Origin: Rotaria sp. Silwood1
Lineage: Eukaryota > Rotifera > Eurotatoria > Philodinida > Philodinidae
DNA length: 64,000 nt
Assembly: GCA_905250075.1 (NCBI GenBank)
Contig: CAJNOP010000023.1
Span: forward strand, 1,934,452 to 1,998,451
Direction of reading: 5' to 3'
Position numbers and translations under genes: made by a program. This document shows positions 25,289-38,700 of this stretch, piece by piece. The notes below the pieces were generated by a model. It worked only from the letters and a program-made list of their open reading frames with translations, did no database searches and had not been told where the DNA came from. The stretch's first letter is position 1. Each line of letters starts with the position of its first letter.

Positions 25289-26792
25289 GATGATGAGAAG
25301 AGGATGTTCTCGACAATAATCAATCACGACACATTTTTGTTTTCTTCGTTCTCACTCTTGTTATTATTCTCATTTTGATGAACCTTCATTGAAGATGTGC
25401 TTTATTGTGTCACTCAATGCTCTCAACTATTTCTGCAATGGCTCATCGTCTTACGCTCTCGGTTTTTTTTTTATTTCTTTATCAAGTATTCCAAAGAGCA
25501 CGACTTCTCTCACAGCGACATTGAGAGAACCGGAAAAAATTTTGTCGAACCGACAGAGAAAGAAAAAGAAGAGCATAGAGAGAAACAGAGACTGCTTCGG
25601 AAAAAGATAAAAAATGCCCGCTATACAATTAATTATTGCAAATAGATGGTTTGAAATACAGAAAAAAAAAGAAGAAAAAATGCATTTTAACGGAAAATAA
25701 GAGAGAAACAGAGAGAGAGAAAGGAAGAGAGAGAGACAGAGAGACAGAGAGAGAATCGTATTGTTGATAATTCAGCAGGAAAAAGACAGGAAAAATGATA
25801 GCAAGATAGAGCAGATATACAAAACTTGAACGGGTTAATGCGACAAGAAAAAGCAAAAGAAAAAAAAGGAAAAATGTCGATGGCGATCGGCATGTTTACG
25901 AGAAATCACAAGAAGGCGCCACTTCAACATCGAAGAGAGAAAGGAAGCATGAAAGTCAGATATGTTCACATACTCAGTCTCCTCCCCCTTTACTCGTTAT
26001 ATTTTTCGGAGTTCTGACAACAAAATTGTGCTTTCTCTTCCTTCTACCCCGTTTTTACTACTGTCAAATTTCTAGCCGAGTAATTCAACATGAATGATGA
26101 ACGTACATGCTGCCGAAAGAGAAAGCCACAATAAAAATGCGTGCACATGCATACAAAAGAAAGCATTGAGACATAACTCAGATAAAATGTTGGTCTATGT
26201 TTACATGAAAAATCATTCTAGTTTAATATGACAAAAAAATCAGTATTAATTTAATTTGAAAAAGAAATGAAATATAAACGATTAATTAATCTTTCAATAG
26301 AATAATAAAGAGCTTTCCCTTTCCTCAATCGTTGACATTCATTTGATTTACATGAAAGAAAAAAAATTGACATTTATTCGATAAATGCTTTACATAGTCA
26401 AGCAGATGAATGATTGGAAATTTTGATTTCTATCGAGACTCTCATTCAACATCCATCTGTTTTCAAAAGAATTCAATTAAGCTTTAATTCTAGCAGGTTG
26501 ATAATGAAAATAGATAATGTATATAATCTATATTAATCAATCTAAACAATGTTTCTTTTTTGCATAGATATAAATTTTCGAATAATAATTGGTTGTTATG
26601 CATTGATATTGATCAAATCATATAGATAATAAATTTTAATTTCGACTGTACTTTTCATCTTGGTTCATGATTCTTTTTATTTAGTGATCATGTTTGTTAA
26701 TACTGATCATTAATCATAAATATAGATATAAGAAGTCATGAAAGTATTAATAATAAGTATCTAATCATTACACAACCAAAAAAGAAACATCC
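25289..26792. other. Divergent intergenic region between the NCKX gene and an unrecognised gene
   Basis: About 1.5 kb between two genes that point away from each other, so it should hold both promoters. It includes a purine-rich GAGA stretch (next entry). No promoter motif can be placed with confidence. Confidence 0.5.
25680..25756. repeat. GA-rich low-complexity tract
   Basis: Imperfect GAGA/GACAGA repeats, almost all purine on the + strand. It lies in the divergent promoter region and could act as a GAGA-type element, or be a simple microsatellite. Confidence 0.7.
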
Positions 26793-28569
26793 ATGATGTT
26801 ACCATATAATAATTCAGCTAATATAGATAGAAAAAATTTAAAACAAACTGATCGTGAAGTTAAATTTTCTCGACATGTACCAAAATTATTACAAATTCAA
26901 TTTGCTCAATTTTTAAATAATCTTTTAGAATATTCAAGTGAATTAACTTATTTTGCTATAAATGCATTTCAAACATCATCATTACGGCGTGTACAAATAA
27001 ATACACTGGTACAGTTATTTTCTTCATCAATTTAAATTTCATTTTGAATGGAGAAATAAGAAAAATAAAAAGAGAATTTTTTTCTTCAGTCACATTAATA
27101 AAAGAATAGTTTAATTTAAGGTTTAATACATTGTAGAATTGCAATTTATCTTGAAGAAATGATTACAAAGTAGATTTGGGAATGAAATAAAAAGGAAATT
27201 ATGTTTTCCGGTTCTTTTTTACACGTCTCATCATAGTTGAAAACTTGGATTACGTTTTTTTTTTGTTTTGAAAATTAATTTATTTCTTTTAGCAACGTTT
27301 CAGCGGTTTTTGTGTACCACGTACATGCGCTTTTTACTACAATCTCGATACAGAATTCGATAATTTTGTTCAAAAAATGCGTCTTCTATGTGCATTAAGT
27401 ATATACTACATATACTCATCTTTTAATATTTTAGTTTTTCATATTAGCTAAACGAACATTTCTTGATATGCGTATTGCACGAAATCATTTTTCGGGTGCT
27501 AAAATGATGAATTTACCAATTATTCATCGTTCAATTGATATATTTAAATGTAATATTAATCGATTACGCGATTTAAAACAAATACATCAAGACATTGGTT
27601 ATGATCTATTATTACCTAATGATCAATTATATTTAGCTCTTGACTTACTTGCCACTGATTTTGAATTATTAAGTTGTGAACTTGATGCTGAAGTAAGAAA
27701 ATACTACAAATACTACTTAAAAAAGGATTTTTGCTTTTATTTTTTTAAGGTTAAGTTTGGCGATGCTATGGTTTTACAAACAATTATTAAAGGTTTATAT
27801 AAGAGTATTGAATTTATATAAGGATATATTTTTCTTTGATCGAGTACTCCGAGGGCAGTATGTTATTGTTTACCGAAGTTTTTTTCCTTTTTCGTTCCAA
27901 CGAATAATTTTAACAAATAGAGTGTTTAATTGTTATGTATATGAAAAGTACTGATGAATACAATGATGTTAGATGAAGAATAATAAGAATTTCTTCTACT
28001 AGATGTTTTTCTTCAATATCGCATTGCTTTAACTTGGATTTATCCGGCTGTAAAAAGTGCAGCTTATCGGCCAGGTGATCCAAATGCACAACAAGAAATA
28101 AAAAAATGTGATCAACCAGTTGGTATTCAACGTATTGATGATTATTGTGGTAAACAAAAGAAATTAGTAAAAAATTCAAGTACGACAACTAATGTTCAAT
28201 CAATCGAACGTATAACAAATCCTGTACGAAATGCTAATCAAAATTTTGCTACTGATACAATGAGTGATTGTTCATTAAAATATCAAAAGAAAAGAAGAAA
28301 ATGTTCTAGAAAATTACTTCATACAACAGCAGCTATAGATGATTTTAATCGATATTTAAATGAAAAAAAACTGCATAAAATGGGAATTATTAATTTTAAA
28401 AAGTCTAAATCGAATAGAATTATTGATAAATCATATGATTTCAATCAAATTGTGAGTGTTTATCACTACAATCACAATAAGTTGAATATTCGATGATTTA
28501 TTTTTCTTGTAGATTCAAAACATGAGAAAAAATATAGAAAAGAAAATCATAGATAATTCAAATGATTGA
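26793..28569 (+). CDS. Unrecognised protein, 371 residues
   Basis: Six exons join in phase: 26793-27008, 27293-27398, 27448-27692, 27750-27792, 28003-28451 and 28513-28569. I do not recognise the family. The N-terminal half looks like a folded, mostly helical domain: ELTYFAINAFQTSSLRRVQI, a cysteine-bearing GFCVPRTCAFYY, then FDNFVQKMRLLCALTKRTFL and YLALDLLATDFELLSCEL. The C-terminal third is basic and low in hydrophobics (KKRRKCSRKL, INFKKSKSN), suggesting a nuclear or nucleic-acid-associated protein. No signal peptide and no clear membrane helix. An ATG is followed directly by a second ATG; either could start the protein. Intron 4 is longer than usual (210 nt). Confidence 0.68.
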
Positions 28570-30277
28570 TACCGTTACACGAATAACTCATTCAATTGTA
28601 GAATGGTTTCATTTTAAAATTACCTTCAGTAGTCCATCAATACAATATAGGGTTAAGCGAAAAAAGAAAAGAAATTTTTTAAATGATGCTGACCATTCAA
28701 CTCATGGATTCTTTTTTGTTTACGTACTCGATAGAAAAAAATCCTTTCGTGTCCTATGATTTTCTTCATATACTTGCATTTATTTGCTCTCTTTTAAGAA
28801 AGTAAGAGACAGAAAATTTTTTAATGCATATCAATATTAGTCTAGCTGTTAGACAAATATAACTTGTTCAACATTAATAGCTTCCGTTTGTTTTGATGAG
28901 AATGTTTTCAGTAAAAACGGAAGAACTGAAGATAAATGCGTGACAGTTAAATACTACGATTTAGTGTATCTCAAGGGGAAGAAAAAAAGAAATGTTTTAT
29001 GAGACATGATCACATATATAAATATATTCTCAGAACACAAATGCACTTGTTTACTCTGGATGAAAAGAAGAGAGAAAATGGTTTCAAGCAAAGATTTATT
29101 AATTTTCAAATGGATGTCGAATGTATTATGCTGATACGAGTTATTTTTTTTTATTTGGATTGTCAGAATGAAGACTGACAATGGACGAACTAGTCAAGGT
29201 CAATTTATGGTAGGCTATGATAATTAAGCTCTTCAGAGTAAACAATGTAAGAAAATATAAGATAATGCTACTTCAGCCCTACTTTTAATGTTTTATATTT
29301 TAATTTTTAAGAAAAATTCTTATAAAATGCTTGATAAGTGCTTTCATATTGCGTTTAATGAGTAGACAATCTTTCTGCTGGTAATATCAAGTGAAAAATA
29401 AATAATAGATAGTCAAATTCTGTTTAAAAGTACGATATATTTAAAGTGGGTCATAGTCAAATCAAAGTTGGAAAATGATCGACCGAAGTCAATTCGATGG
29501 AAATGAATTGTTTAAAAATGCCATTTTCCTCTGATATGATATATATCGTGAGCAAGTTCAAGTGCTCTTATCAAAATAAGTAAAGTATCGTTTTAAAAAC
29601 TATCACTTATTTTCTTCCGTTCATTTCCACTTTTTTATTTGTTGAAGCGAACTATATTTTACAACTGTATTCATTGAGCTAACGTTTTCAACTTTTTTCA
29701 TTAGTGACTTCACTAGAGATTGTAGTTCAAGTTTAGACACTTGTTTCAAAAAAAAAGCATTATGTTTTTTCTAACAATCAGGTGTTAGATAATTAATTCT
29801 TTTGTTTCCATGTCAGAGAAACATCACGTATTTTACAGGTACAAATGCCTGTAAGATAGCATTTTTCTCTATGATGTCTGTAAAAATCTGAGGAAAAAAA
29901 GAAAAAAAATGCTTTTTTTTTCAAGTCATTTCTTTCAACTGATTAAAAATAATCTAACGAACCGACTAGTAACCTATCGGATCGAAGTCATTACAACTCT
30001 GATGCAAACTATCTTCCATTTCTATGTTATTATAGCTTGTCTGTTTAGATTATCTCGTTCATTCATATTACGATGGTGAAACTGAACTTTTTAAGAGATA
30101 AACAATAAATGCCACTACCACCTTCATTAAGTAGATGCTTTGACTCTTCTATACTCTTCTGTTTTTTGAATATTCTCTGACTTGTGACTTCATTGGTTAT
30201 AACCCATTATTGTTACATTTTATTGCTCTTTTGCTAAAAATAATTTTTCATTGTTAAAAAAAAACGTTAACTAATAA
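28570..30277. other. Convergent intergenic region
   Basis: About 1.7 kb between the 3' ends of two converging genes. AT-rich, with no supportable gene, repeat or RNA. Short open frames are without motifs. Confidence 0.5.
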
Positions 30278-32174
30278 TTAGCATTGACAAGAATTTGTTA
30301 TCAAACGAACTATACGTGTCCATCCTTGTGCATTACAACAAGGAAATAGCCAAGGTAATGCAAGTTTTTCTAGTTGGTTTGGCACTGGAATAAGTGTTGC
30401 TTTATGTTTTTGAACTGCTGCATTCATCATAAGCAAAACATCTGTATAATTTTGAACGTCCAACGGTGATTTTTCAGCAGGATCAGCTTCAATATCATAC
30501 AGCAATGGTGGTGAGTGTTGATTACCAAAACAAGGACAAATGGTAACACTAGGACACGCACTTAGACCTTCATCCCATTTTGGAGTCCAATAATGTGCCT
30601 TATATTTGCCTTGACGTACAGCTGTTACTGTTGAACCACAATAATGAAACAATGTATCTCGTTCATTTTGTATGTTAGTTGTTAATGAAGAAGTGAACAT
30701 TTCAGAATTCAATTTTAATTTTGCCCATAAACTAACACCATCGAGAGGACGATCTTGCATTGATTGAATATTCCATAATTCCAAAAGTGATGGATAAAAA
30801 TCTAATAACGAAGATATACTTTCAATTGTTTGACCTGCAACTACATGTCCTGACCAACGAATAATACCAGGAACACGAATACCACACTCCCATGTTTGTC
30901 CTTTTGCACCTCGTAATGGTTCACTAAGTTTACCAGAAGATGTTAGAGCACGACCACAAAATCCAGCTTCAATTCCTCGTTCAAGAAAAGGTCCATTGTC
31001 AGAAGAAAATAAAATTAAAGTATCATTTTCAATATCAAGAGTTTTCAATGCTTGAATAATTTGTCCAACACTCCAATCAAGTTCTTCAATGTTATCACCA
31101 TATGCACCATGACGACTACGTCCAACATTTTCTGGAAGAGTAAATAAAGCAGTATGTACTTTAACGTATGCCATATAGAGAAAAAATGGTTTCTTATGAA
31201 TTTGAATAGTTTCTTTCATAAATTTAACTGCTTCATTTGTATTACGTAGAGTCAGATCTTGTAAATGAACTGGTTGTTCGATGATTGTTTCATTTCGATA
31301 TAATAAACATGATGAACGACTAAGAAGAGTAAAACAAAGTGTATACCACATACCACCAAAGAAAACAGTGGTACCTAAAACTAATATGATGAGAGCCAAC
31401 TTGTGAAAACGAAACAACCATGTCACAAATACAATACAGATTATTGTTAACCAAATCTTAACAAAATAAAAATATTTAGAATAAATATTAAAGACAATAA
31501 TAATCAAAACTAGAATTATTAATATTTATCATTGAAAACTCTATATAATTACATTCGAAGAATAACTTAAAAGAATAATCTAAATCATTGTTTACCTTGC
31601 TTTCCAAAGTAATCCAATATGAAAGAAATGAACGATCAAGAATTTCACCATGTCCGCCAATTAAATTATATACTTTCTTATTTCCACATGTCTGTACATT
31701 GGTTACAGGCATACCAAAGAACGTATGAAAACCATGACGAGTAGGTAAATGTTCACCATCACGTCCCAAACCTAAATGCCATTTTCCAACTACACCAGTT
31801 CGATAACCTAGTTGCTGAGCAACTTCAGCCATTGTCGTCTCATCATGTGGTAAACCACCTGATTGAGCTGGAGAATTGAATGTACGAAATTCATTAGAAT
31901 TTGATGTTAATCCTAAACGTACAGGATATCTTCCAGTAAGAAATCCAGCACGAGATGGTGTACATATCGAAGCTGGTGAATACATTTGTTTGTATCTTGC
32001 ACCATCACGTGCCAATGAATCAATATGAGGAGAGTTAATTGTTGAATTTCCATAACATCCTAAATCGCCATATCCCAAATCATCGACAAGAAATATTAAA
32101 ATATTAGGTGTTGTTGAGTTCAAAATATTTATCAAATGTAAAAAGATAAAGTAAATTCCAAAAAAGATTTTCAT
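30278..32174 (-). CDS. STS-like: Steryl-sulfatase-like arylsulfatase with membrane hairpin
   Basis: Sulfatase that hydrolyses sulfate esters; the STS group acts on steroid sulfates in the ER membrane. Two exons (32174-31596 and 31456-30278) give 585 residues, close to the length of human STS. A signal peptide covers about residues 1-20. PNILIFLVDDLGYGDLG holds the metal-binding Asp31-Asp32. CTPSRAGFLTGRYP at 71 is the sulfatase signature; Cys71 is expected to be converted to formylglycine. GKWHLG at 130 and SSDNGPFLERG carry further active-site residues. Right after the exon junction (about 194-250) come two hydrophobic helices, the membrane hairpin that separates STS/ARSD/ARSE types from soluble sulfatases. 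The upstream TTG in the open frame is not used; the start is the first ATG. The exact substrate is uncertain. Confidence 0.92.
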
Positions 32175-33467
32175 TTTTGATCTCAATTAAGTATTGAACC
32201 TAAGACTTCTAATCAATTTTCACTTTAATAAGATGCTGAAAGGTTTTAAAAAAAGAATAACATATTATATCTACAATGACTAGATCATAGTAACAATGCT
32301 TTGCATATTAAAACTATGACATAGTATGATGGAAAGAAAATGATATACTTAACTTTATTTCTTCACAGTTTTTCTAGTTCCCTTAATTGAATATTATTAT
32401 ACTAATTTTTCTTTCGCATAGAAAATAAGAGAGAAAACTGATCTACTGTGGTTTTTTCCAAGTGATTCGTTCATCAGTTCTGTTTTAGTATTGTTAAAGT
32501 CTACAAATATCTCTAAATAAAAATTTTACCGAAACATCTCTTAGTCTTGGACTTTCATGCGACTACTAGATATTGTGAAGATTTTTTTTACTAATAGATT
32601 AAATTCCTTCGCAAAACAAACATCGATAATGATAAGAGAGAAAAAGAAACAACAAATCATCGGTAATGGCGTGATATTAACATGATTACTTATTTTTCTG
32701 TCCAAGGTTCTCGTATAAGTTGTCGATCTTTGATAATACAGCGTAGTCTTAACAACTAATTCGATACAGACTGTTCTATCTAGAAAATATCCAAAAATAG
32801 TGAATCAAAATAACTTTCTAGATCTCAATAAACCAACTTACCTATGATTCATATTGAATTTAGTATATGATAGAGAGTAAGAAAACGTGAACACCTTAGA
32901 TAAAAAAACCTTCAACATACTTTCACAGAACAAGGAGACACATTTCTTTTTTTCGGTCAAGTATTGACAAAGCAACAGTATCGAAAAAAAACGAAACAGT
33001 TATCTTAATGATAAAAAATGAATTACTGTAGATATTTATTCCTTATTTTTTCATGTTCATGGTTATCTATAGAACACTTTTTACTAGAATAAACGCAATC
33101 GAAATGTTAAGCATATCTGATGAAAAACGACCATGGCTTTACAATCAGTAGATTAACTATATACATAGAATTCATTGTACCTAGAAATAATGAAATATGA
33201 TTTTAAAGATTTTTAAATGTATTATAATTTCTATGAAACTCATCTATGTCAAACTTGATTTTTGTTCTGATTGTACAAAGCTTCTTTTTATTTATAATTC
33301 ATTAAAACAAGAAAAAAGAAACGACTATCTACAGAGGTCACTAATCAATACATAGTCTTGCTTCTGATTTCTTAACTACGTCCACCAATTGGTATAATAA
33401 TGTCAAAAAATGATTTTGGGTGGATTATTGTGTACTCTTTTTCTTATCATTGATTGTTTTGCATTCA
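32175..33467. other. Divergent intergenic region
   Basis: About 1.3 kb between the starts of the sulfatase (-) and metaxin (+) genes. It must contain both promoters. No motif, repeat or RNA gene stands out. Confidence 0.5.
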
Positions 33468-35623
33468 ATGTCGTCCTCGTCTACAACTGAACCAGTATAG
33501 TTTTACATATACTGATTTTCTTGATTGATTGATTTTATTATCTAGAAACTAGCATTTACATCTTTATGTATTTGGCCAGCTTATGGTGCATTACCTTCTT
33601 TTGATCCTGAATGTCTTAGTGTTCTTGTAAGAATAGAGAATTTTATTTTTTGATTTTATTCATTTTTCTATAAGGCACATTTCGCTTTCTCCCGATTGAA
33701 TGTTCCTATTAAAACAAATCTTGGTCGATTAATGTTTTATAAAGGTAGTCTTTTTTTTTAAATTAATCAACATAATGATATTGATTTTATTCTTTTTTTT
33801 TAAATAATTATACAAAAAAAAGAACGTTTACCTCTTCTACTTAGTGATAATGATAATATACATCTAGCAGCAGGTTATGAAGCTATTGTTGAGCTTTGTA
33901 AAAGATCGGTAAATATTGCCGAAGAATATATTTCATAAATAGAATTGTGTTTTTTTCATTTAGCATATCGATATTGATGAACAATTTCATGCTAATATTG
34001 CTGATTTACTTGCATTAAATGCGCTTGTAAAATCAGCATTTGTACCAGCTGTCGTATGATCAATGAATTTATTTTTTGTTTGAAAAAAATTTTTTTTTTT
34101 TTATTTATAGCTTGATACATTTTGGCTTGATGATACATATCGAAGTTCGATTATAAATATTTATGCTCGATCACTTGGTGGGTTTCCACTTGCTTTCTTT
34201 TATGGTAAACAAAAAACAGAAAAAATTAAAAAACAATTTAATATTATTTATGGTGATAATAATTTTGATCAAACTCGAAAATCGGTATGTGAAATTAATA
34301 TTTTTAATAATTTATACTGGTTCTTTTTATTTTAGATATTTGAAAAAGGCAAAAAAGTTTTAGATCATTTAACTGTTGTACTCGGAACTAAACCATTTCT
34401 ATTTGGTGCTAGGTAAATATTTATGCCAAAGTATTTCGGATTGTTCTACAGTAGACTTATTCTCAGAATATAAAACAAATCCATATTCTATATCATATTT
34501 TTGATATAAAGTCTTTAGTAGTTATGCACAAGAGAAAACACTAATCGTGGTTTAAGTTGATTATTGTACACTTTTAAGACACATTTATAAGATTCTTATC
34601 TGAAAGTTAAAAATGGGAGAAGATAAGTTTTTGAATGCTACTTAGATGCCTTACAGTAGTGTAATCTTATTCGCTGAGGACGAAGAAAATATTTGGCAGA
34701 ATCGGATTAACCTAATTCAGAGTTTTTGTACAGTTCTTCTCCGCTTATAATGAAAGATTCCCATTTCAATTCATTGGCGATGTATGGATCCAATATTTGC
34801 TTGTGCAGAACTCAATGTTTGCTCAAAAACATTGTCTAAATCTGCTTGATTAAGAAAATGTCATTATTAGCCGCCAGAGGCGGTGAAAAATATTAGCGTT
34901 GGTACAAAAAAATGTAATGTGTTGCTCAAATCTATCAATCTGAAATAAGCAGAAAAGTATTTTAGTTTTCAAAGCATGAATCTACAGTAAACTTTAGCCT
35001 GTTCCACCCTGGTCGCTCCGTCACATAAACTTATAGAACATTAGTTGATAGTACATAGTATGTGCGATGACCTTGTAACAACGTATCATCTATCAGAAGA
35101 AAATGAAAACCAAATAGTAATGGAAAGTTTTTACATTAAGGCAAGCCTACTCAAGGCTCGTGAGTCCGCCGTCGAACGATTAAATATGGTCATAATTGCA
35201 AGTTTGTTAATCATCTATCATTATATTGTATTGATTTTAGTCCAACAAGTGTTGATGCGTTTGTTTTCGGTTATTTGGCTCCATTAATTCATGGTCCTGC
35301 CTCGAATAGTGCACTTGCACGTTATGCTTCAAGTAGAAAAAATCTACGTGATTTTGTTGATCGAATATTAACAGTATATCTTGGTGATCTAGGTGCGTTG
35401 TTCTCTCAAAAAAAAAATTGTATTTTATTCGAATTCATAAAAATTCTTCTTTTTAGCAAAAGAAAGTGCTACAGCTGATTCTGTATCAACTACAATACCG
35501 ACAAGACCAAATGAAGATCGTCTTCGAGATAAAGTAGCAGTAATTGCTGTTGGTATATTAACCATGTGTGCCTATGCATATCTATCCGGACTTGTTCGTA
35601 TTGAAATTAATCAAGTAGAATGA
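33468..35623 (+). CDS. MTX1: Metaxin-1-like outer mitochondrial membrane protein
   Basis: Component of the mitochondrial outer-membrane import/sorting machinery that works with the SAM complex. Nine exons join in phase to 307 residues: 33468-33494, 33546-33626, 33675-33744, 33823-33908, 33964-34053, 34111-34284, 34336-34412, 35241-35392 and 35457-35623. Metaxin hallmarks: LCIWPAYGALPSFDPECLSV at the N-terminal thioredoxin-like part; VLDTFWLDD; ARSLGGFPLAFFYG; LGTKPFLFGA; and PTSVDAFVFGYLAPL of the GST-C-like domain. A C-terminal helix (VAVIAVGILTMCAYAYLSGL) would anchor it in the membrane. The first exon encodes only nine residues. Intron 7 is 828 nt, over ten times the usual size here. The next gene starts 123 nt downstream on the same strand. 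Confidence 0.9.
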
Positions 35624-35720
35624 CATGTACCGTGATATTTATATTATTATTATTAAAATGAAAACAAAAAAACAAACCGTGCTTTTCACTAGGCAAAACA
35701 TGTTTTGAATCCTTTGTTTT

Positions 35721-35746
35721 TTTTTTCTAGAAAGTTTTTTTTTACA
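35721..35746 (+). promoter_or_regulatory. Candidate spliced-leader trans-splice acceptor before Sec10
   Basis: A T-run ending in CTAG (acceptor at 35729-35730) lies 16 nt before the Sec10 ATG. No donor exon is visible in the 97 nt back to the metaxin stop. It looks like a 3' splice site without a local 5' partner, as expected for spliced-leader addition to a downstream operon gene. A 5' untranslated intron whose donor lies inside metaxin is the alternative. Confidence 0.5.
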
Positions 35747-38700
35747 ATGGAAGAATTAGTTTTAGCCAGCTTAGATTCAGTAAGAGAAATCAATTATATT
35801 TCGATACATATATATATATAGATTATCTTGTTCTTTTTTAAAATAAATGATATATTAGACAGTTTTTGATGTGGATAATTTAATTGAAAATATCGCTTAT
35901 AAATCAACTGATGGAAATGTTGTTAATGAAAATTTTGATCCTAATTTATTAGAAAGTAAATTTCGTCAAGCTATGTCAATTTTACAAGTAAGTAATCTAA
36001 CCTATTGTTTTTTTTTTCATTGAATCATTATTGGTTTAATATAGGACTATCAAGTTCAAACTGAACAAAATATAAAACATCTTGAAGAAGCATGTGAAAA
36101 AGAACGAAATACGTGGGCAAATAGTGTTGCACAACTCGAAGAGTTATATCAAGTAGGTTTTTTTAACTCTTTACTTTTCTCACACTGATAACTGAGATGA
36201 TTATTTGTAGATTGCTTAAAAACAACTAAATAATGTAAGAAATTCTAAAGATTCAACATGAGTAAATTTCATGAGTTATTGATTAGTAATATTAACAACT
36301 CTTCATTCTATCACTCTGTCTACGAAATATTAAACTTTACAAACCGATAATTTCGAAATAATTCAACCCAAAATATTCTCTATGTTTAGCCAGTAGAAAG
36401 TTTGAAGGCTTGTTCTGCAATCTAGATTGATGGAGAAAACCTACTGTTGATTAATATAGATTTCTAAAGTTTTATGATAGCTAATCAAATCACAGATAAT
36501 AAGACACGCAATTGAACCGTGTTATCTCTACTATACAGACAAAGTATAAAACATCAGAGCTTCTCATGCCGTTCAATCTTCCATTTTCTACTACAGCAAA
36601 GCCACTCGAGTAGCTAAAACCATTCTATGCGAAGAGTAGAACATCTTAGGGATCTGATCACATCAATAGCAGAATCCAAAGGCTAATATTCTATCTAAAA
36701 AATCAATTTTTATGAGTAGCTGTTTTAGAACTGCTATGGAGGGAAAAAAATTAAAACAAAAGATAGAAATTAAATTTTGTTTTTGTATATTTAAAGTCGA
36801 CATATACTGGTCAACAAGAACTTGAAATGCGTATAAGTGTTATATCAACAAAAGTTATTCAAATAGGTCATCAACTTGAAAGTAAAAGTAATCCACGTCA
36901 ACAATTAATTGATGCAAGAACAACAGCAAAATATCTTGAACGTTTTCTCGATGCAAATGATGATGTTAGTTTAATGTTTCAAGATGCATCAAAACTTGAA
37001 CAAGCAGCACATATTATTCATCAATTATACAATGTTTTACAAGAATTACCTGATGAACCGAAGTAAAAACTTTAGGAATAAAAATTAAAAATTCTTTTTT
37101 TTCTTACAAAAGATTTATTGAGGCAAAAACAAAAGTTAAAGAACGTTATTTAGCTATTGAAGACGAATTATTATTAGAATTTTCTCGTGCACAAGTTCGA
37201 AATGATAAAAAAGCTATGAAAAAATATATTAAATTATTATCAAAATTTAAAGTAACTTATATAGCTAAAAAAGCTTTTAAAAATTATTTTCTTGTTTTAT
37301 TTAGGGTCATAATGATTGTATTCAAAATTTTATTACTGATTGTTTAAAAGTATGTTAATACATAATAAGAAGAATAACATCTGAATTGAGAGGAGTGTTC
37401 GTTATATATTATTTAGTAGACTATTTTTTTAATCCGGTTCATTTTATTTAAAAGAAGATAAACAAGATTTGTTCTTATTATTGGATCTGCATCCAACTAT
37501 CATTATAAATACTAAAGAGTTATCTAAAATAATTAGACAAAATGTTTGTTCATAATTTCAGCCTGCAGAACTTTGAAAACGTTTATTTTTCTATTATTTT
37601 CGAATATAGGTTCAATATTACTGTAGGAGCTTCTGATATAGGAGTAATGAATCGACCCTTTAAAAGCATGAAATTACCGATTCTTTTTTTTTCATAAAAC
37701 TCAAGATGAGATTGCTCTTCACCAAGTAACATACAACTCAAGATTTTTAAAAACAATCATTCAGGAATAGAAGTGTCAGATTAGCATTAGTATTAAAATT
37801 AACCTTAATGCTTTGATATGATTTACATTAGAATTAATCAACGTCAAGCAGTTTACTTTAAATCCGGATTATTTGTAATTCTAATACCTATGTTATACCT
37901 GCATGGTATTGCTGTGAAAAATAAGCTTATGAAATGGACGTTATTATGCATAGTGTCTAGAAATCAAGTGTATATCTTTGAGGTTGAGCTTAGTTTCGAA
38001 ACTCATCTCGTTACTATTAACTATTCTCAAATGCTTCATTGAGTAACATGAATATTAGCATTTATGATTGGTGTTATAAGGCAGTCGTTTTAGTTTGTCT
38101 CCGACTTCTAAAGTATATTTAAAATAAAAAGACTAACTAGTTTACAATTATGCAAATGAAAAATAAAAAGAATAAAATTGATATAAGGTTGTGGGTGAGA
38201 GTATTTAATGTGGGTGTAGCACTGGTCATTGCTCGTACATATTCCATTTTCACAGTCTTTCAAAGTCCACCAAACTCTCAGGGATATATTAATTAGATGT
38301 ATAAAACCCAATTTCAGCTATATATCTTAGACATTTAATCCAGATCCTTGCAGCAATACTTTTTAGCTTGTATCATTCGTTGGATAATGAGGCACAGAAA
38401 TTTGAATTTTCTGGCTAAATAGGAATTTAATATATCCTCGAAATGTCATTTCCAACATGGGACAAAACTGATTGACTTTGCAAAGTTCTGAATCTAGCGT
38501 ATTCACAATCGTCGGTAATCTATGTAATAGAATGGAAATAATGCTAATTTAATGTTATCAGCTTGACATTTATTAATTCGAATGCAAATCATAGCAAAGC
38601 ATTAAGATTAGTTTTAATACTAATACCTAAAGTATTAGCATTAGTATTAATAAATGCTAATACTAATTTTAATACGACGTCGTTGATTCAAGAATGACTC

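Noticed and set aside
25289..25327. Upstream extension of the NCKX reading frame
   Set aside because: The frame opens with GTG at 25327; the first ATG is at 25288 and gives a normal N-terminus.
28562..28759. 65-codon open frame after the unrecognised gene
   Set aside because: It overlaps that gene's stop region, has no motif and lies in likely 3' untranslated sequence.
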